Shown in pieces: positions 44,976 to 53,091 of a stretch of 64,000 nt of DNA (within the stretch, counting starts at the first letter, position 1; each line of letters begins with the position of its first letter). Source of the stretch: Opimibacter sp041746735 (GTDB lineage: Bacteria; Bacteroidota; Bacteroidia; Chitinophagales; Saprospiraceae). A model generated the notes under the pieces. The model was not told the DNA's origin, searched no databases, and saw nothing but the letters and a program-made list of their open reading frames with translations. Where the stretch lies: positions 1 through 64,000 of the forward strand of contig JBGTGP010000038.1 in assembly GCA_041746735.1 (NCBI GenBank), read 5' to 3'. The position numbers and the translations under genes were made by a program.

Positions 44976-45424
44976 GCAATTGACTGTATGGGATTATAAA
45001 AAATCGTTGGTAAATATAACCAAAACGGGGTCAAACATACGATATACTCTAACAAATGTATGCTCTGTAAACATTCAAACATCTTGGCCCATCGCATCTG
45101 TAAACGACACATTCATAGCCTCTTACAACTTGCCCTTTTCATACCAAATTTTTACATCATGGATAAAGCGTTCAATTACATCAGAATATGTATCAGGTTG
45201 CAAATGCATAGTTGACAAAAAAAAAAGTGATTTTTTATCCTAATGCTATAAAATTGTTGCGCTGAAGGAATGATCCAGGCTTTCATAATACCCTCCTGGC
45301 GTACTGGCCAGCGGGTGAGGTCATTCCATATTGACTTCTTCAACCTCCGGTGTGATGCACACCACCACGTAGAAGCGTTGGTCAGGGGATCAAAAGAAAG
45401 AGTCAGGTCAACTATCTTTAAGGA
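44976..45424. other. Gene-free spacer before the acyltransferase gene
   Basis: A 449-base spacer. The left two-thirds is AT-rich; about 45260-45400 is more GC-rich and its minus strand is open ('DLTRWPVRQEGIMKAW') without recognisable homology, perhaps a remnant. A TATATTTA on the minus strand near 45015 may be the TPR gene's -7 element with one mismatch. TATCTTTA at 45413-45420 lies four bases before the next gene's ATG. Confidence 0.4.
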
Positions 45425-45991
45425 ATGAAGGTAGTGGCACGTATTCTCCTCAAACTTCTTGGCTGGCGTATTGTAGTAGACTTTCCACCAGACTTGAAGA
45501 AGTTCGTAGTGGCTGTGGCGCCGCATACCAGCTGGATGGATTTTCCTATTGGGTTGTTGGTGCGGGCGACGCTGAACAGGCGAATCTATTATCTGGGGAA
45601 GAAAGAACTCTTTGATGGTCCTTTAGGATTCTTCTTTCGATGGACAGGGGGAAAACCGGTGGACCGGAAAAACAAGAGCGGTCTGGTGGAGCAGGTCGCC
45701 TCGTTGTTTAAAGAACAGGATTCGTTTGCCATTGCGCTGGCCCCTGAGGGAACGCGTAATAAGGTGACTGACTTCAGGACCGGGTTTTACTATATCGCCA
45801 AAGCAGCAGAAGTCCCTGTTATCCCTTGCCTGTTTGATTATGAGCATAAGACTATTCATTTTCTACCACCCTTTTATCCTTCCGAAAATGCTGAGGCCGA
45901 TTTGGACGCGCTATGGCAACTTTATGCCGGGATCAAAGGAGCGAAACCTGCACATGGAATATCAGGCCCGAGAAAAGCCGGGCTTGAATAG
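45425..45991 (+). CDS. Lysophospholipid acyltransferase family protein (PlsC-like)
   Basis: A 188-residue membrane-associated acyltransferase. The four-motif core is present in short form: the HxxxxD box as 'APHTSWMDFPIGLL', GxKxEL-like 'YYLGKKELFDG', the 'EGTR' motif in 'ALAPEGTRNKVTDFRTGFY' and 'VPVIPCLFDY'. This compact type is annotated as 1-acyl-glycerol-3-phosphate or related acyltransferase; the acceptor is not determined. Short length, compared with about 240 for PlsC, is usual for this subgroup. It is monocistronic, with a TATCTTTA just before the ATG. Confidence 0.85.
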   Translation: MKVVARILLKLLGWRIVVDFPPDLKKFVVAVAPHTSWMDFPIGLLVRATLNRRIYYLGKKELFDGPLGFFFRWTGGKPVDRKNKSGLVEQVASLFKEQDSFAIALAPEGTRNKVTDFRTGFYYIAKAAEVPVIPCLFDYEHKTIHFLPPFYPSENAEADLDALWQLYAGIKGAKPAHGISGPRKAGLE

Positions 45992-46097
45992 GATGACGTA
46001 GCACTATACGTTTAGGCTCAGAAGAAAGCAGCCTGGTAAACCGTCAAGAGGAATATAAATATGATATGTGATAATAGGATGTTTTACGTAGCAAGCC

Positions 46098-46583
46098 TTA
46101 AACATTCAGCACCTTGAGTCGTTCGTTAAAATCCGTCTCGCTGATCGGCTGGCAAGCGATGGAGAATAAAGCTTCCAATTCAGGACTGTGGGCCGTGCTT
46201 CTGGCTGTGCGAATGTCCACATGAATGAAATGGGCCCAGAGGAGCGATTTGAGTTTGCGGGCCTCATCGTACATCCGCATTTCGATATGCAGATACTTTG
46301 ATGTGGCGGATAAAAGTTGACTTTCCATACCCACCTCCTCCATGAGCAATGCAGGACGTACATACGCAATCTGGTTCTGACTCACCACCCAGCCCAGGCC
46401 GGTAGTCCGGCTGTAAGCATAGATGTTGAGATCATAGGCGCGCCATATCTGATCTTCCCGTGCATTCATAAAGTAGTCGAGATAGCGTCCGTTATTGAGA
46501 TGTCCGAATGGATCACAATCCTGAAAACGAATGATCGACCTGCTGGTCAATATTCCGGGGGTGATCTCTGTCAAAGGCTTCAT
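46098..46583 (-). CDS. Acyl-CoA thioesterase, hotdog fold (4HBT-like)
   Basis: A 161-residue cytoplasmic protein of the 4-hydroxybenzoyl-CoA thioesterase family. The active-site region is 'IRFQDCDPFGHLNNGRYLDY', with the conserved Asp-Pro-xx-His-x-Asn pattern. A second typical piece is 'LLWAHFIHVD'. Substrate range (medium- or long-chain acyl-CoA) cannot be told from sequence. It is divergent from ligA across 60 bases. Confidence 0.88.
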   Translation of the reverse strand: MKPLTEITPGILTSRSIIRFQDCDPFGHLNNGRYLDYFMNAREDQIWRAYDLNIYAYSRTTGLGWVVSQNQIAYVRPALLMEEVGMESQLLSATSKYLHIEMRMYDEARKLKSLLWAHFIHVDIRTARSTAHSPELEALFSIACQPISETDFNERLKVLNV

Positions 46584-46643
46584 ACGGTTGGTAAAGGTAA
46601 AGCCTTGTTAGTAACTTGAGCGCTGTAAAAGCGGATCCCACAG

Positions 46644-48758
46644 ATGCGATACAGCCAGCAGCAGCAGCAAAAACTATTTGAGGTCTCAAAAGACTACCTC
46701 CGGCAACCGGATGCACATCTGATGACACCGGATGACCTGATTCTATTAGAAGATCTTGTCCGGTTTCATGAGTACCGATATTATGTCCTGAACGATCCGC
46801 TGATCAGTGATTTTGAATATGATCAGCTCTATAAATTGCTTGAAGCCACTGAACTGCGGTATCCCGAAAAAGTGTCCGCAGATTCACCTACAAGGCGGGT
46901 CTCCAGCGATCTGACAGCATCATTCGTTACGGTCACGCATCTCCTCCCGATGTTATCTCTTGACAATTCGTATGATGCAGGGGATCTGATCAAATTTGAC
47001 CAACAGGTCAGAAAACTCACCGAACGTGAACTCATCTATTATACGGTTGAGCCCAAGTACGACGGCGGAAGTGTGGCGTTTGTGTACGAGGATGATAAAC
47101 TCATTCGGGCTGCGACAAGAGGGGATGGTGTAGCCGGAGAGGACATCACCATTCAATCCCGTACTATTCGGTCCCTGCCTTTGGAGGCTGCCTTTTCATC
47201 AAAAGGTATATACCGTGCGGAGATTCGGGGGGAAGCGGTTATTTCCAAAGAGCGATTCAAAGCGATCAATCATTGGAGGGCGGAAGAAGGTCTTACCCTA
47301 TTGGCCAATTCGCGCAACAGTGCCACAGGCGGACTACGCACCAAAGATCCTGCAGAGACGGCGCGACGTCAACTGGATGCTTTTATTTTCCAGTTGGGCT
47401 ATGCTGTTGATCATAAGGGAAAGGATATACTCCCGTCCATTCGTTCTCATCATGATGCCATAGATTTTCTTGGAGATATTGGCTTTAAAGTATCGAAAGG
47501 AGAAAAAAAGCTATGCAAAGGGATCCAGGAGGTCATCGAACAATGTCAACAGTGGGCCGATATCCGGGATACGTATCCGTATGAAATTGATGGCATGGTT
47601 ATCAAAGTGGATGACTTTGACCTGCAGGATATGTGTGGCTACACGAGTCATCATCCGCGCTGGGCAATTGCGTATAAATTTCAGGCCAAGCAAGCAACTA
47701 CACAACTGCTGGATATCGAATACCAAATCGGGAAGATCGGATCCATCACCCCGGTGGCCAAAGTCCAGCCGGTGTCACTGGCCGGTGTGACGATCACGTC
47801 CATCTCCCTGCACAATGAAGATTTCATTACCTCCAAAGACATCCGCATCGGAGATCATGTGCTGATCGAACGGGCCGGAGATGTCATCCCATATATCGTC
47901 AAATCGCTTGCGGAGTTACGTACCGGCCATGAACAAATTGTAAAATACCCGACACACTGTCCTTCATGCCAAACGGTTCTGGTCCGAGAGGAAGATGAAG
48001 CTGCCTGGCGATGCCCCAATCCCGATTGTAAAGCGCAATTGTTGCAACGCCTGATCTTTCATGTGTCCAAAGATGCGATGGATATCGATGGATTTGGAGA
48101 AAAATACATCCTTCGATTTTATGAACTGGGCTGGATTAAAAACATGGCTGATCTCTACCGGCTCGACTATGACCAGATCGCGCAACTGGAGGGTTTTGGT
48201 AAAAAATCGGCAGATAAACTCAGGGCCTCCATTGAAAAAGCGAAATCCAATCCCATTCACCGGCTGTTGCATAGCCTGAGTATCCATCATCTGGGACAGC
48301 GTGCCTCTAAACTGATTGCTGAGCAGACTCCCTATGTACTGGATCTTGCGGAGTGGTCCGTCGATCAATATACCGCGATCCGTGATATCGGACCTGTTGT
48401 GGCCCAAAATACCATGCGATGGTTTTCAGATTCTAAAAATATTGCCATGCTCCGGGATATGGAATCTCTGGGAGTGAACCTCCGCCAAACTCTGCAGGAT
48501 AAGCCCAGCGTACTGGTCACCGATGGTGTTTTTTCTGGAAAAACCATCCTCTTTACAGGCACACTCAGTCAAATGGGACGCAAAGAGGCCCAGGAACTCG
48601 CTACCTCGCTCGGTGCTAAAAATATAAATGCCGTGAGTGGCAATCTCGACATCTTAGTGGTTGGCGACCAAGCGGGCTCCAAACTTGAAAAGGCCCGGAA
48701 ACTGGGCACCGTCCAAATCCTGACTGAAGATGAGTTTCTGGCAATAGCAAAACCTTAG
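46644..48758 (+). CDS. ligA: NAD-dependent DNA ligase LigA
   Basis: Seals nicks during replication and repair. The 704-residue protein has all domains in order: Ia (residues ~25-90, 'HEYRYYVLNDPLISDFEYD'), the adenylation domain with active-site Lys138 in PKYDGG, the OB fold ('GSITPVAKVQPVSLAGV'), a C4 zinc finger ('CPSCQTVLVR' and 'CPNPDCKAQL'), helix-hairpin-helix repeats ('LEGFGKKSADKL') and a C-terminal BRCT domain from about 625. The N-terminus is some 20 residues longer than in E. coli LigA (Gln-rich). Confidence 0.97.
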   Translation: MRYSQQQQQKLFEVSKDYLRQPDAHLMTPDDLILLEDLVRFHEYRYYVLNDPLISDFEYDQLYKLLEATELRYPEKVSADSPTRRVSSDLTASFVTVTHLLPMLSLDNSYDAGDLIKFDQQVRKLTERELIYYTVEPKYDGGSVAFVYEDDKLIRAATRGDGVAGEDITIQSRTIRSLPLEAAFSSKGIYRAEIRGEAVISKERFKAINHWRAEEGLTLLANSRNSATGGLRTKDPAETARRQLDAFIFQLGYAVDHKGKDILPSIRSHHDAIDFLGDIGFKVSKGEKKLCKGIQEVIEQCQQWADIRDTYPYEIDGMVIKVDDFDLQDMCGYTSHHPRWAIAYKFQAKQATTQLLDIEYQIGKIGSITPVAKVQPVSLAGVTITSISLHNEDFITSKDIRIGDHVLIERAGDVIPYIVKSLAELRTGHEQIVKYPTHCPSCQTVLVREEDEAAWRCPNPDCKAQLLQRLIFHVSKDAMDIDGFGEKYILRFYELGWIKNMADLYRLDYDQIAQLEGFGKKSADKLRASIEKAKSNPIHRLLHSLSIHHLGQRASKLIAEQTPYVLDLAEWSVDQYTAIRDIGPVVAQNTMRWFSDSKNIAMLRDMESLGVNLRQTLQDKPSVLVTDGVFSGKTILFTGTLSQMGRKEAQELATSLGAKNINAVSGNLDILVVGDQAGSKLEKARKLGTVQILTEDEFLAIAKP

Positions 48759-48771
48759 GTGATCTGATCTA

Positions 48772-49584
48772 TCAGGTTCCCGGCGCAGGTGCAGCAGGTA
48801 CGTGCTGACTTTTGTCCGGATGATAATGCCGGGTATGCAACAGTTGCATTTGGGTCGCCAAAATCCCGCCTTCAGACCGGGGTGATTCTTCGATCACAAA
48901 TTCGAAGACATCATCAAGATTGACGTAGTGTCGTTCGGGGAGTTGGGAAAAATGAAAGAAGATATCTCGCCAGGATTGCATATCGATGTCCAGATATTTC
49001 ATAAAGCCGTAGCCGTCCTGTACCGAATAACAATAACCTCTGGCTTTGTATCCTATCGCACCCCAACCATCGGGACGCTGCTCCTGAACCGGAAGGAGAT
49101 TGGGGATGAGATATCCGCTGAGAAACTGATCCGCCTCATGCAGCAGTTCCCTGCTGATATACCTGAACGCAATTACCTCTACCCGGATGCCATTATTCTG
49201 TAAAGCCTGGACTACACGTTTGAAATCTCCATCACCTGTCAGCAGATAAATGGTATCCAGATGTTGGCTTTGCAACAACATGTCCACAGCCATATCCAGA
49301 TCGGCATTGGCCTTTCCGATACGCTGTCCATCCTCATCTTCAAACCAACGGATCGCCTTCGTGATGATCTTAAATCCATAGCTCCTTACGATGCTCAAAA
49401 ATCCGTTGGTGCGGTCTTTGTACTCATAATCCGTCCGCATACGTGCCTCATCAATAGACATATATGAATTGAGGCGAATAGGACTCCCAAATTGGGATAC
49501 ATAATCCCGTAGCACATCGTAGCGAATACCATAGCCCCCGCTGCGCCGAATGTTTTCGGCATCAATAAAAACTCCAATTTTCAT
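48772..49584 (-). CDS. NYN-domain nuclease (LabA/DUF88) with cold-shock-like C-terminal domain
   Basis: A 270-residue protein. Residues 1-165 form a PIN-like NYN domain with its acidic cluster: Asp8 in GVFIDAEN, 'KANADLDMAVD' (Asp95, Asp97) and TGDGDF (Asp118, Asp120), as expected of a metal-dependent RNase. Residues 178-252 resemble a cold-shock OB fold: RNP1-like DGYGFMKYL and RNP2-like DIFFHFSQL, then 'DDVFEFVIEE' and 'SEGGILATQM'. A Pro/Ala tail ends the protein. The fusion suggests an RNA-binding nuclease. It converges with ligA (13 bases between stops). Confidence 0.82.
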   Translation of the reverse strand: MKIGVFIDAENIRRSGGYGIRYDVLRDYVSQFGSPIRLNSYMSIDEARMRTDYEYKDRTNGFLSIVRSYGFKIITKAIRWFEDEDGQRIGKANADLDMAVDMLLQSQHLDTIYLLTGDGDFKRVVQALQNNGIRVEVIAFRYISRELLHEADQFLSGYLIPNLLPVQEQRPDGWGAIGYKARGYCYSVQDGYGFMKYLDIDMQSWRDIFFHFSQLPERHYVNLDDVFEFVIEESPRSEGGILATQMQLLHTRHYHPDKSQHVPAAPAPGT

Positions 49585-49680
49585 TTCACTTGTCTTTTTG
49601 AGTGCAAATACCTATAAATCAATAATATACAAATGACAATACACAATCCGGGCTTTAAGGGAAATACGGATCCAGGGTTT

Positions 49681-50166
49681 TTAATACAACTTTGTTGGTT
49701 TCCGGAGCTGCCAATGAAAAGAAAAATCGGCCAACTTTTCTCCCTGAGGGTCGATCGCGATGACAGGAAGAGTAACGACAAGGGGGTCGTCCATGTTTAG
49801 GATACGTTCAAAAATATCCGGTACGTCCATACCGGGCAGGCAAATGTAATAACTTTTACCTTTTGCCTTCCGGTAAAAACGGGCATCAAGGCCTACGAGT
49901 ATAAATCTGGTTTTTGATTGGGAAACAGAAGCAAAAATCCAGGCGCCGGTACTCATCTCAGCGGCCATCCCCATCACAGCCCAAAACACAGAACCAAAGG
50001 GATTGCGGATCCACCATCTGTCTTTCAGCATCACCGTACATCCCTGGTCGTCCAATTTTTCAATGACCATGCCTGACAACCATCCCATCGGCAGATGTCG
50101 AAGCATCCAAAGCCGGAACGTGAAGGTGGAATTCAGTTTTTTCGCAAGTGTTTTATCAAAGTTCAT
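49681..50166 (-). CDS. DUF4442 hotdog-fold protein
   Basis: A 161-residue protein of the DUF4442 family, a thioesterase-like hotdog fold. I chose ATG 50166 (MNFDKTLAKKLN) over an ATG six codons upstream because the family starts near here. Helix and strands include 'FRLWMLRHLPMGWLSGMVIE', 'NPFGSVFWAVMGMAAEMSTGAW' (written in two parts: NPFGSVFWAVM and GMAAEMSTGAW) and 'DFSFHWQLRKP'. No catalytic function is demonstrated for the family. It is read toward the NYN gene and may be co-transcribed with it; uvrB ends 46 bases upstream. Confidence 0.8.
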   Translation of the reverse strand: MNFDKTLAKKLNSTFTFRLWMLRHLPMGWLSGMVIEKLDDQGCTVMLKDRWWIRNPFGSVFWAVMGMAAEMSTGAWIFASVSQSKTRFILVGLDARFYRKAKGKSYYICLPGMDVPDIFERILNMDDPLVVTLPVIAIDPQGEKLADFSFHWQLRKPTKLY

Positions 50167-50212
50167 AAACAGGAAGGGACACAAACTAAGGACTTTGCGC
50201 TGAAAACAGTCT

Positions 50213-52231
50213 TTACTTCAGCCTTTTTCTTAAGGCCAACATCTCATCCCGGTACTGGGCCGCTGAAATGAAATCCAATTCTTTTGCTGCTTCCTTCATT
50301 TTGCGCTCGGTGTCGGTGAGCATTCGCTCGATCTGGTCCCGGGACATAAAGGACAACACAGGATCAGCGGCCATATTGGGTTCGGATATCGGATCGATAT
50401 ACGCTTTCTTTCCCCCTTCCCGAATATCGAGAATCGATTTCCGAGCCAGTATCTGTTCACGCGTCCGGGTAATCGTTTGTGGTGTAATGCCATGTTTGTC
50501 ATTATACGCCATCTGAATGGATCTGCGGCGGAAGGTCTCATCGATGGTCTTTTGCATGGACTCGGTGGTCTTGTCGGCATAAAAAATAACCAGCCCATTG
50601 GCATTCCGGGCAGCACGACCGGCTGTCTGGGTGAGCGAACGGTCATTTCGAAGAAATCCTTCCTTATCCGCATCCAGAATAGCCACCAACGATACCTCAG
50701 GAAGATCAAGACCCTCCCGCAATAAGTTTACCCCCACCAATACATCAAAATCCCCCAAACGCAGATCCCGCAGTATCTCCACCCGCTCCATCGTCTCCAC
50801 TTCCGAGTGAATATACTTGCACTTGATATTCAGCTTTTCAAAATACTTACTCAACTCCTCTGCCATGCGCTTGGTCAGTGTGGTAACGAGCACCCGTTCA
50901 CCGACCTTGATGCGCTCATTCACTTCATCCATCAGGTCGTCGATTTGATTGAGACTTGGACGAATCTCAATTGGTGGGTCCAGCAACCCGGTGGGCCTTA
51001 CGATCTGCTCCACCACAACTCCTCCGGTCTGCTCTAATTCATAGTCTGCGGGTGTCGCACTGACATAGATGACCTGATGAATCAAACTTTCAAACTCACC
51101 AAAATTCAACGGCCTGTTGTCCATCGCTGATGGGAGTCTGAATCCGTAATTGACAAGGCTGAGTTTTCGGGCACGGTCCCCGCCCCACATACCCCGGACC
51201 TGTGGCAGGGTGACATGGCTTTCATCCACGACCATGAGGTAATCATCCGGAAAATAATCCAGCAGACAAAACGGGCGGGTACCTTGTGCTCTTCCATCAA
51301 AGAATCGGCTGTAGTTTTCGACACCACTGCAATACCCCAACTCACGGATCATCTCCAGATCAAACGTGGTCCTTTCCTGGATGCGCTTGGCTTCCAGATG
51401 TTTTCTCTCCCGATTGAGGTATTCTACTTGTTTGAACATTTCATCTTCAATGTCCCGAATAATATACTTGAGCCGATCTTTAGGAGCTACATAAAGATTG
51501 GCGGGAAATATAGCCGCATGTTCAAGCGGTTCCTGGCGTTGACCGGAATGGATGTCCATGATATCGATCTCTTCGATCATATCCCCATAAAAACTGACGC
51601 GGTATCCATAATCCACATATGGCAAGGAGATATCTACCGTGTCTCCTTTAACTCTGAAATTGCCACGTCCCAGTTGTCCTTCGGTGCGGCTATACAAGAT
51701 CTCTACCAACCGGTAGAGAAAGGCGTTACGTGATATGGTTTCTCCCTTCCGAATCCGTATGATTCCGGCTTTATAGTCCTCCGGATTGCCCATACCATAG
51801 ATGCAGGACACTGATGCCACCACGATGATGTCACGGCGGCCGGACAGGAGGGAGGAGGTGGCACGGAGACGAAGCTTATCCACTTCCTGATTGATCGCCA
51901 GATCTTTTTCAATATAGGTATCAGAAACCGAGAGGTACGCTTCCGGCTGATAATAATCATAGTACGAGACAAAGTATTCTACAGCATTGTCCGGAAAGAA
52001 TTCCTTGAACTCTCCATAGAGTTGAGCTGTCAACGTCTTATTGTGTGTTAACACAAGTACCGGACGCTGTGCCTCCTGGATGACATTGGCGATGGTAAAG
52101 GTTTTTCCGGACCCGGTCACTCCCAGCAGGACCTGAGCATGCTCCCCGTTAGTAAGGCCACGGAGGAGTTGACGGATAGCTTCGGGTTGATCCCCGGTAG
52201 GTTGGTAGGTGGATGTGAGTTTGAAAGACAT
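50213..52231 (-). CDS. uvrB: UvrABC excinuclease subunit B
   Basis: Damage-verifying helicase-like subunit of nucleotide excision repair. From ATG 52231 the protein has 672 residues, the usual length; a longer frame upstream crosses the promoter. Walker A GVTGSGKTFT is near residue 40, followed by the beta-hairpin region 'VSYYDYYQPEAYL', DESH in 'VVDESHVTLPQ', helicase motifs 'GVNLLREGLDLPEVSLVAIL' and 'QTAGRAARN', and the C-terminal UVR motif ('DFISAAQYRDEMLALRKRL') that contacts UvrC. Nothing is missing. Confidence 0.97.
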   Translation of the reverse strand: MSFKLTSTYQPTGDQPEAIRQLLRGLTNGEHAQVLLGVTGSGKTFTIANVIQEAQRPVLVLTHNKTLTAQLYGEFKEFFPDNAVEYFVSYYDYYQPEAYLSVSDTYIEKDLAINQEVDKLRLRATSSLLSGRRDIIVVASVSCIYGMGNPEDYKAGIIRIRKGETISRNAFLYRLVEILYSRTEGQLGRGNFRVKGDTVDISLPYVDYGYRVSFYGDMIEEIDIMDIHSGQRQEPLEHAAIFPANLYVAPKDRLKYIIRDIEDEMFKQVEYLNRERKHLEAKRIQERTTFDLEMIRELGYCSGVENYSRFFDGRAQGTRPFCLLDYFPDDYLMVVDESHVTLPQVRGMWGGDRARKLSLVNYGFRLPSAMDNRPLNFGEFESLIHQVIYVSATPADYELEQTGGVVVEQIVRPTGLLDPPIEIRPSLNQIDDLMDEVNERIKVGERVLVTTLTKRMAEELSKYFEKLNIKCKYIHSEVETMERVEILRDLRLGDFDVLVGVNLLREGLDLPEVSLVAILDADKEGFLRNDRSLTQTAGRAARNANGLVIFYADKTTESMQKTIDETFRRRSIQMAYNDKHGITPQTITRTREQILARKSILDIREGGKKAYIDPISEPNMAADPVLSFMSRDQIERMLTDTERKMKEAAKELDFISAAQYRDEMLALRKRLK

Positions 52232-52237
52232 GAAATG

Positions 52238-52245
52238 CAAAAATA
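52238..52245 (-). promoter_or_regulatory. -7 element six bases before uvrB
   Basis: TATTTTTG on the minus strand matches TAnnTTTG and ends six bases before the uvrB ATG, implying a leaderless transcript and confirming the short start. Confidence 0.5.
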
Positions 52246-52324
52246 CAGATCGTTCTGCCGACAGTAAGCTCATTCTTCAAAGATGAATGGCGCTATATGG
52301 ATAATGAGACATTCAATTCGCGAA

Positions 52325-52996
52325 TCACCTGCCATTATAGAACATCACCGTTAGTCCGAACCGATACCATCGGTCAGTCTGATAGTTGGATTCCGGAACC
52401 AAAAAATCACGGAGCGGCAGGAGGTCATATGAATCGAATGGCATAACCCAATAGGGCTGAACCGCCATATCCACACCTGAAGAACCTGGAAAAGTCAGCA
52501 GCAGTGACCAGCGGAGGGCTGTATGGTTCTGTACATCCCGCCATTCCCGGCTGACAGACGCCAAAATGGCTTTCGTCCTATACCATTGAAAAACGAAATC
52601 AACCCCCGCACCAAATCTGTCTCCTGCTACCTGATATCCGGCCGCAGCGCTTTGGACCCCGAAGTTGATCTTATCAGTAAACCTTTCTTCCGCACCGGAT
52701 GTGACGCCACCCGCCCGCATTCGTTGATATGCCGACTGGTAAGTGAACTCGAAGGCGTGCAATCCACGCTTGGTCCGCAGCCCGGCTTCAATACCATGCA
52801 ACCAACGCAACTGACGGAAAGGCTGTGAATATCCCTGTGTCAGGTTAAATTCGTGCATGAGTCCGTCCAGCCCTGTATCGGCTAAAAGTGAAATGTTATA
52901 TCCTGTTTTGAGGTTGACCTGCGAACTTATGTAAAGCGGAGACACGACAGTGAACACCAGTACTATCAAAGTTATTCTCCTTTTGGGGTGGTTCAT
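52325..52996 (-). CDS. Predicted outer-membrane beta-barrel-like protein of unknown function
   Basis: A 223-residue protein. ATG 52996 (MNHPKRRITL) gives a signal peptide with a hydrophobic core and cleavage near SSQ-VNL; an upstream ATG adds 17 residues before it. The mature part is rich in aromatic and Gly residues with alternating strand patterns ('GLHAFEFTYQSAYQRM', 'INFGVQSAAAGYQV', 'FGAGVDFVFQWYRT') and ends in an aromatic strand (RFGLTVMFYNGR), as outer-membrane barrels do. I do not recognise the family. It is divergent from the TMTC-like gene. Confidence 0.7.
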   Translation of the reverse strand: MNHPKRRITLIVLVFTVVSPLYISSQVNLKTGYNISLLADTGLDGLMHEFNLTQGYSQPFRQLRWLHGIEAGLRTKRGLHAFEFTYQSAYQRMRAGGVTSGAEERFTDKINFGVQSAAAGYQVAGDRFGAGVDFVFQWYRTKAILASVSREWRDVQNHTALRWSLLLTFPGSSGVDMAVQPYWVMPFDSYDLLPLRDFLVPESNYQTDRWYRFGLTVMFYNGR

Positions 52997-53091
52997 ACGG
53001 GGCGCAATTAGTGAAGAAAGATATACGATTCGGCAGATATATTCCATCCCTGTCTTGTCCCTAAAAAAACAGCCCCCTATCTTTAGCCGCC

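Noticed and set aside
45176..45526. A 116-codon minus-strand ORF before the acyltransferase gene
   Set aside because: It overlaps the acyltransferase start and shows no known domain. Its middle may be an old remnant, noted under the spacer.
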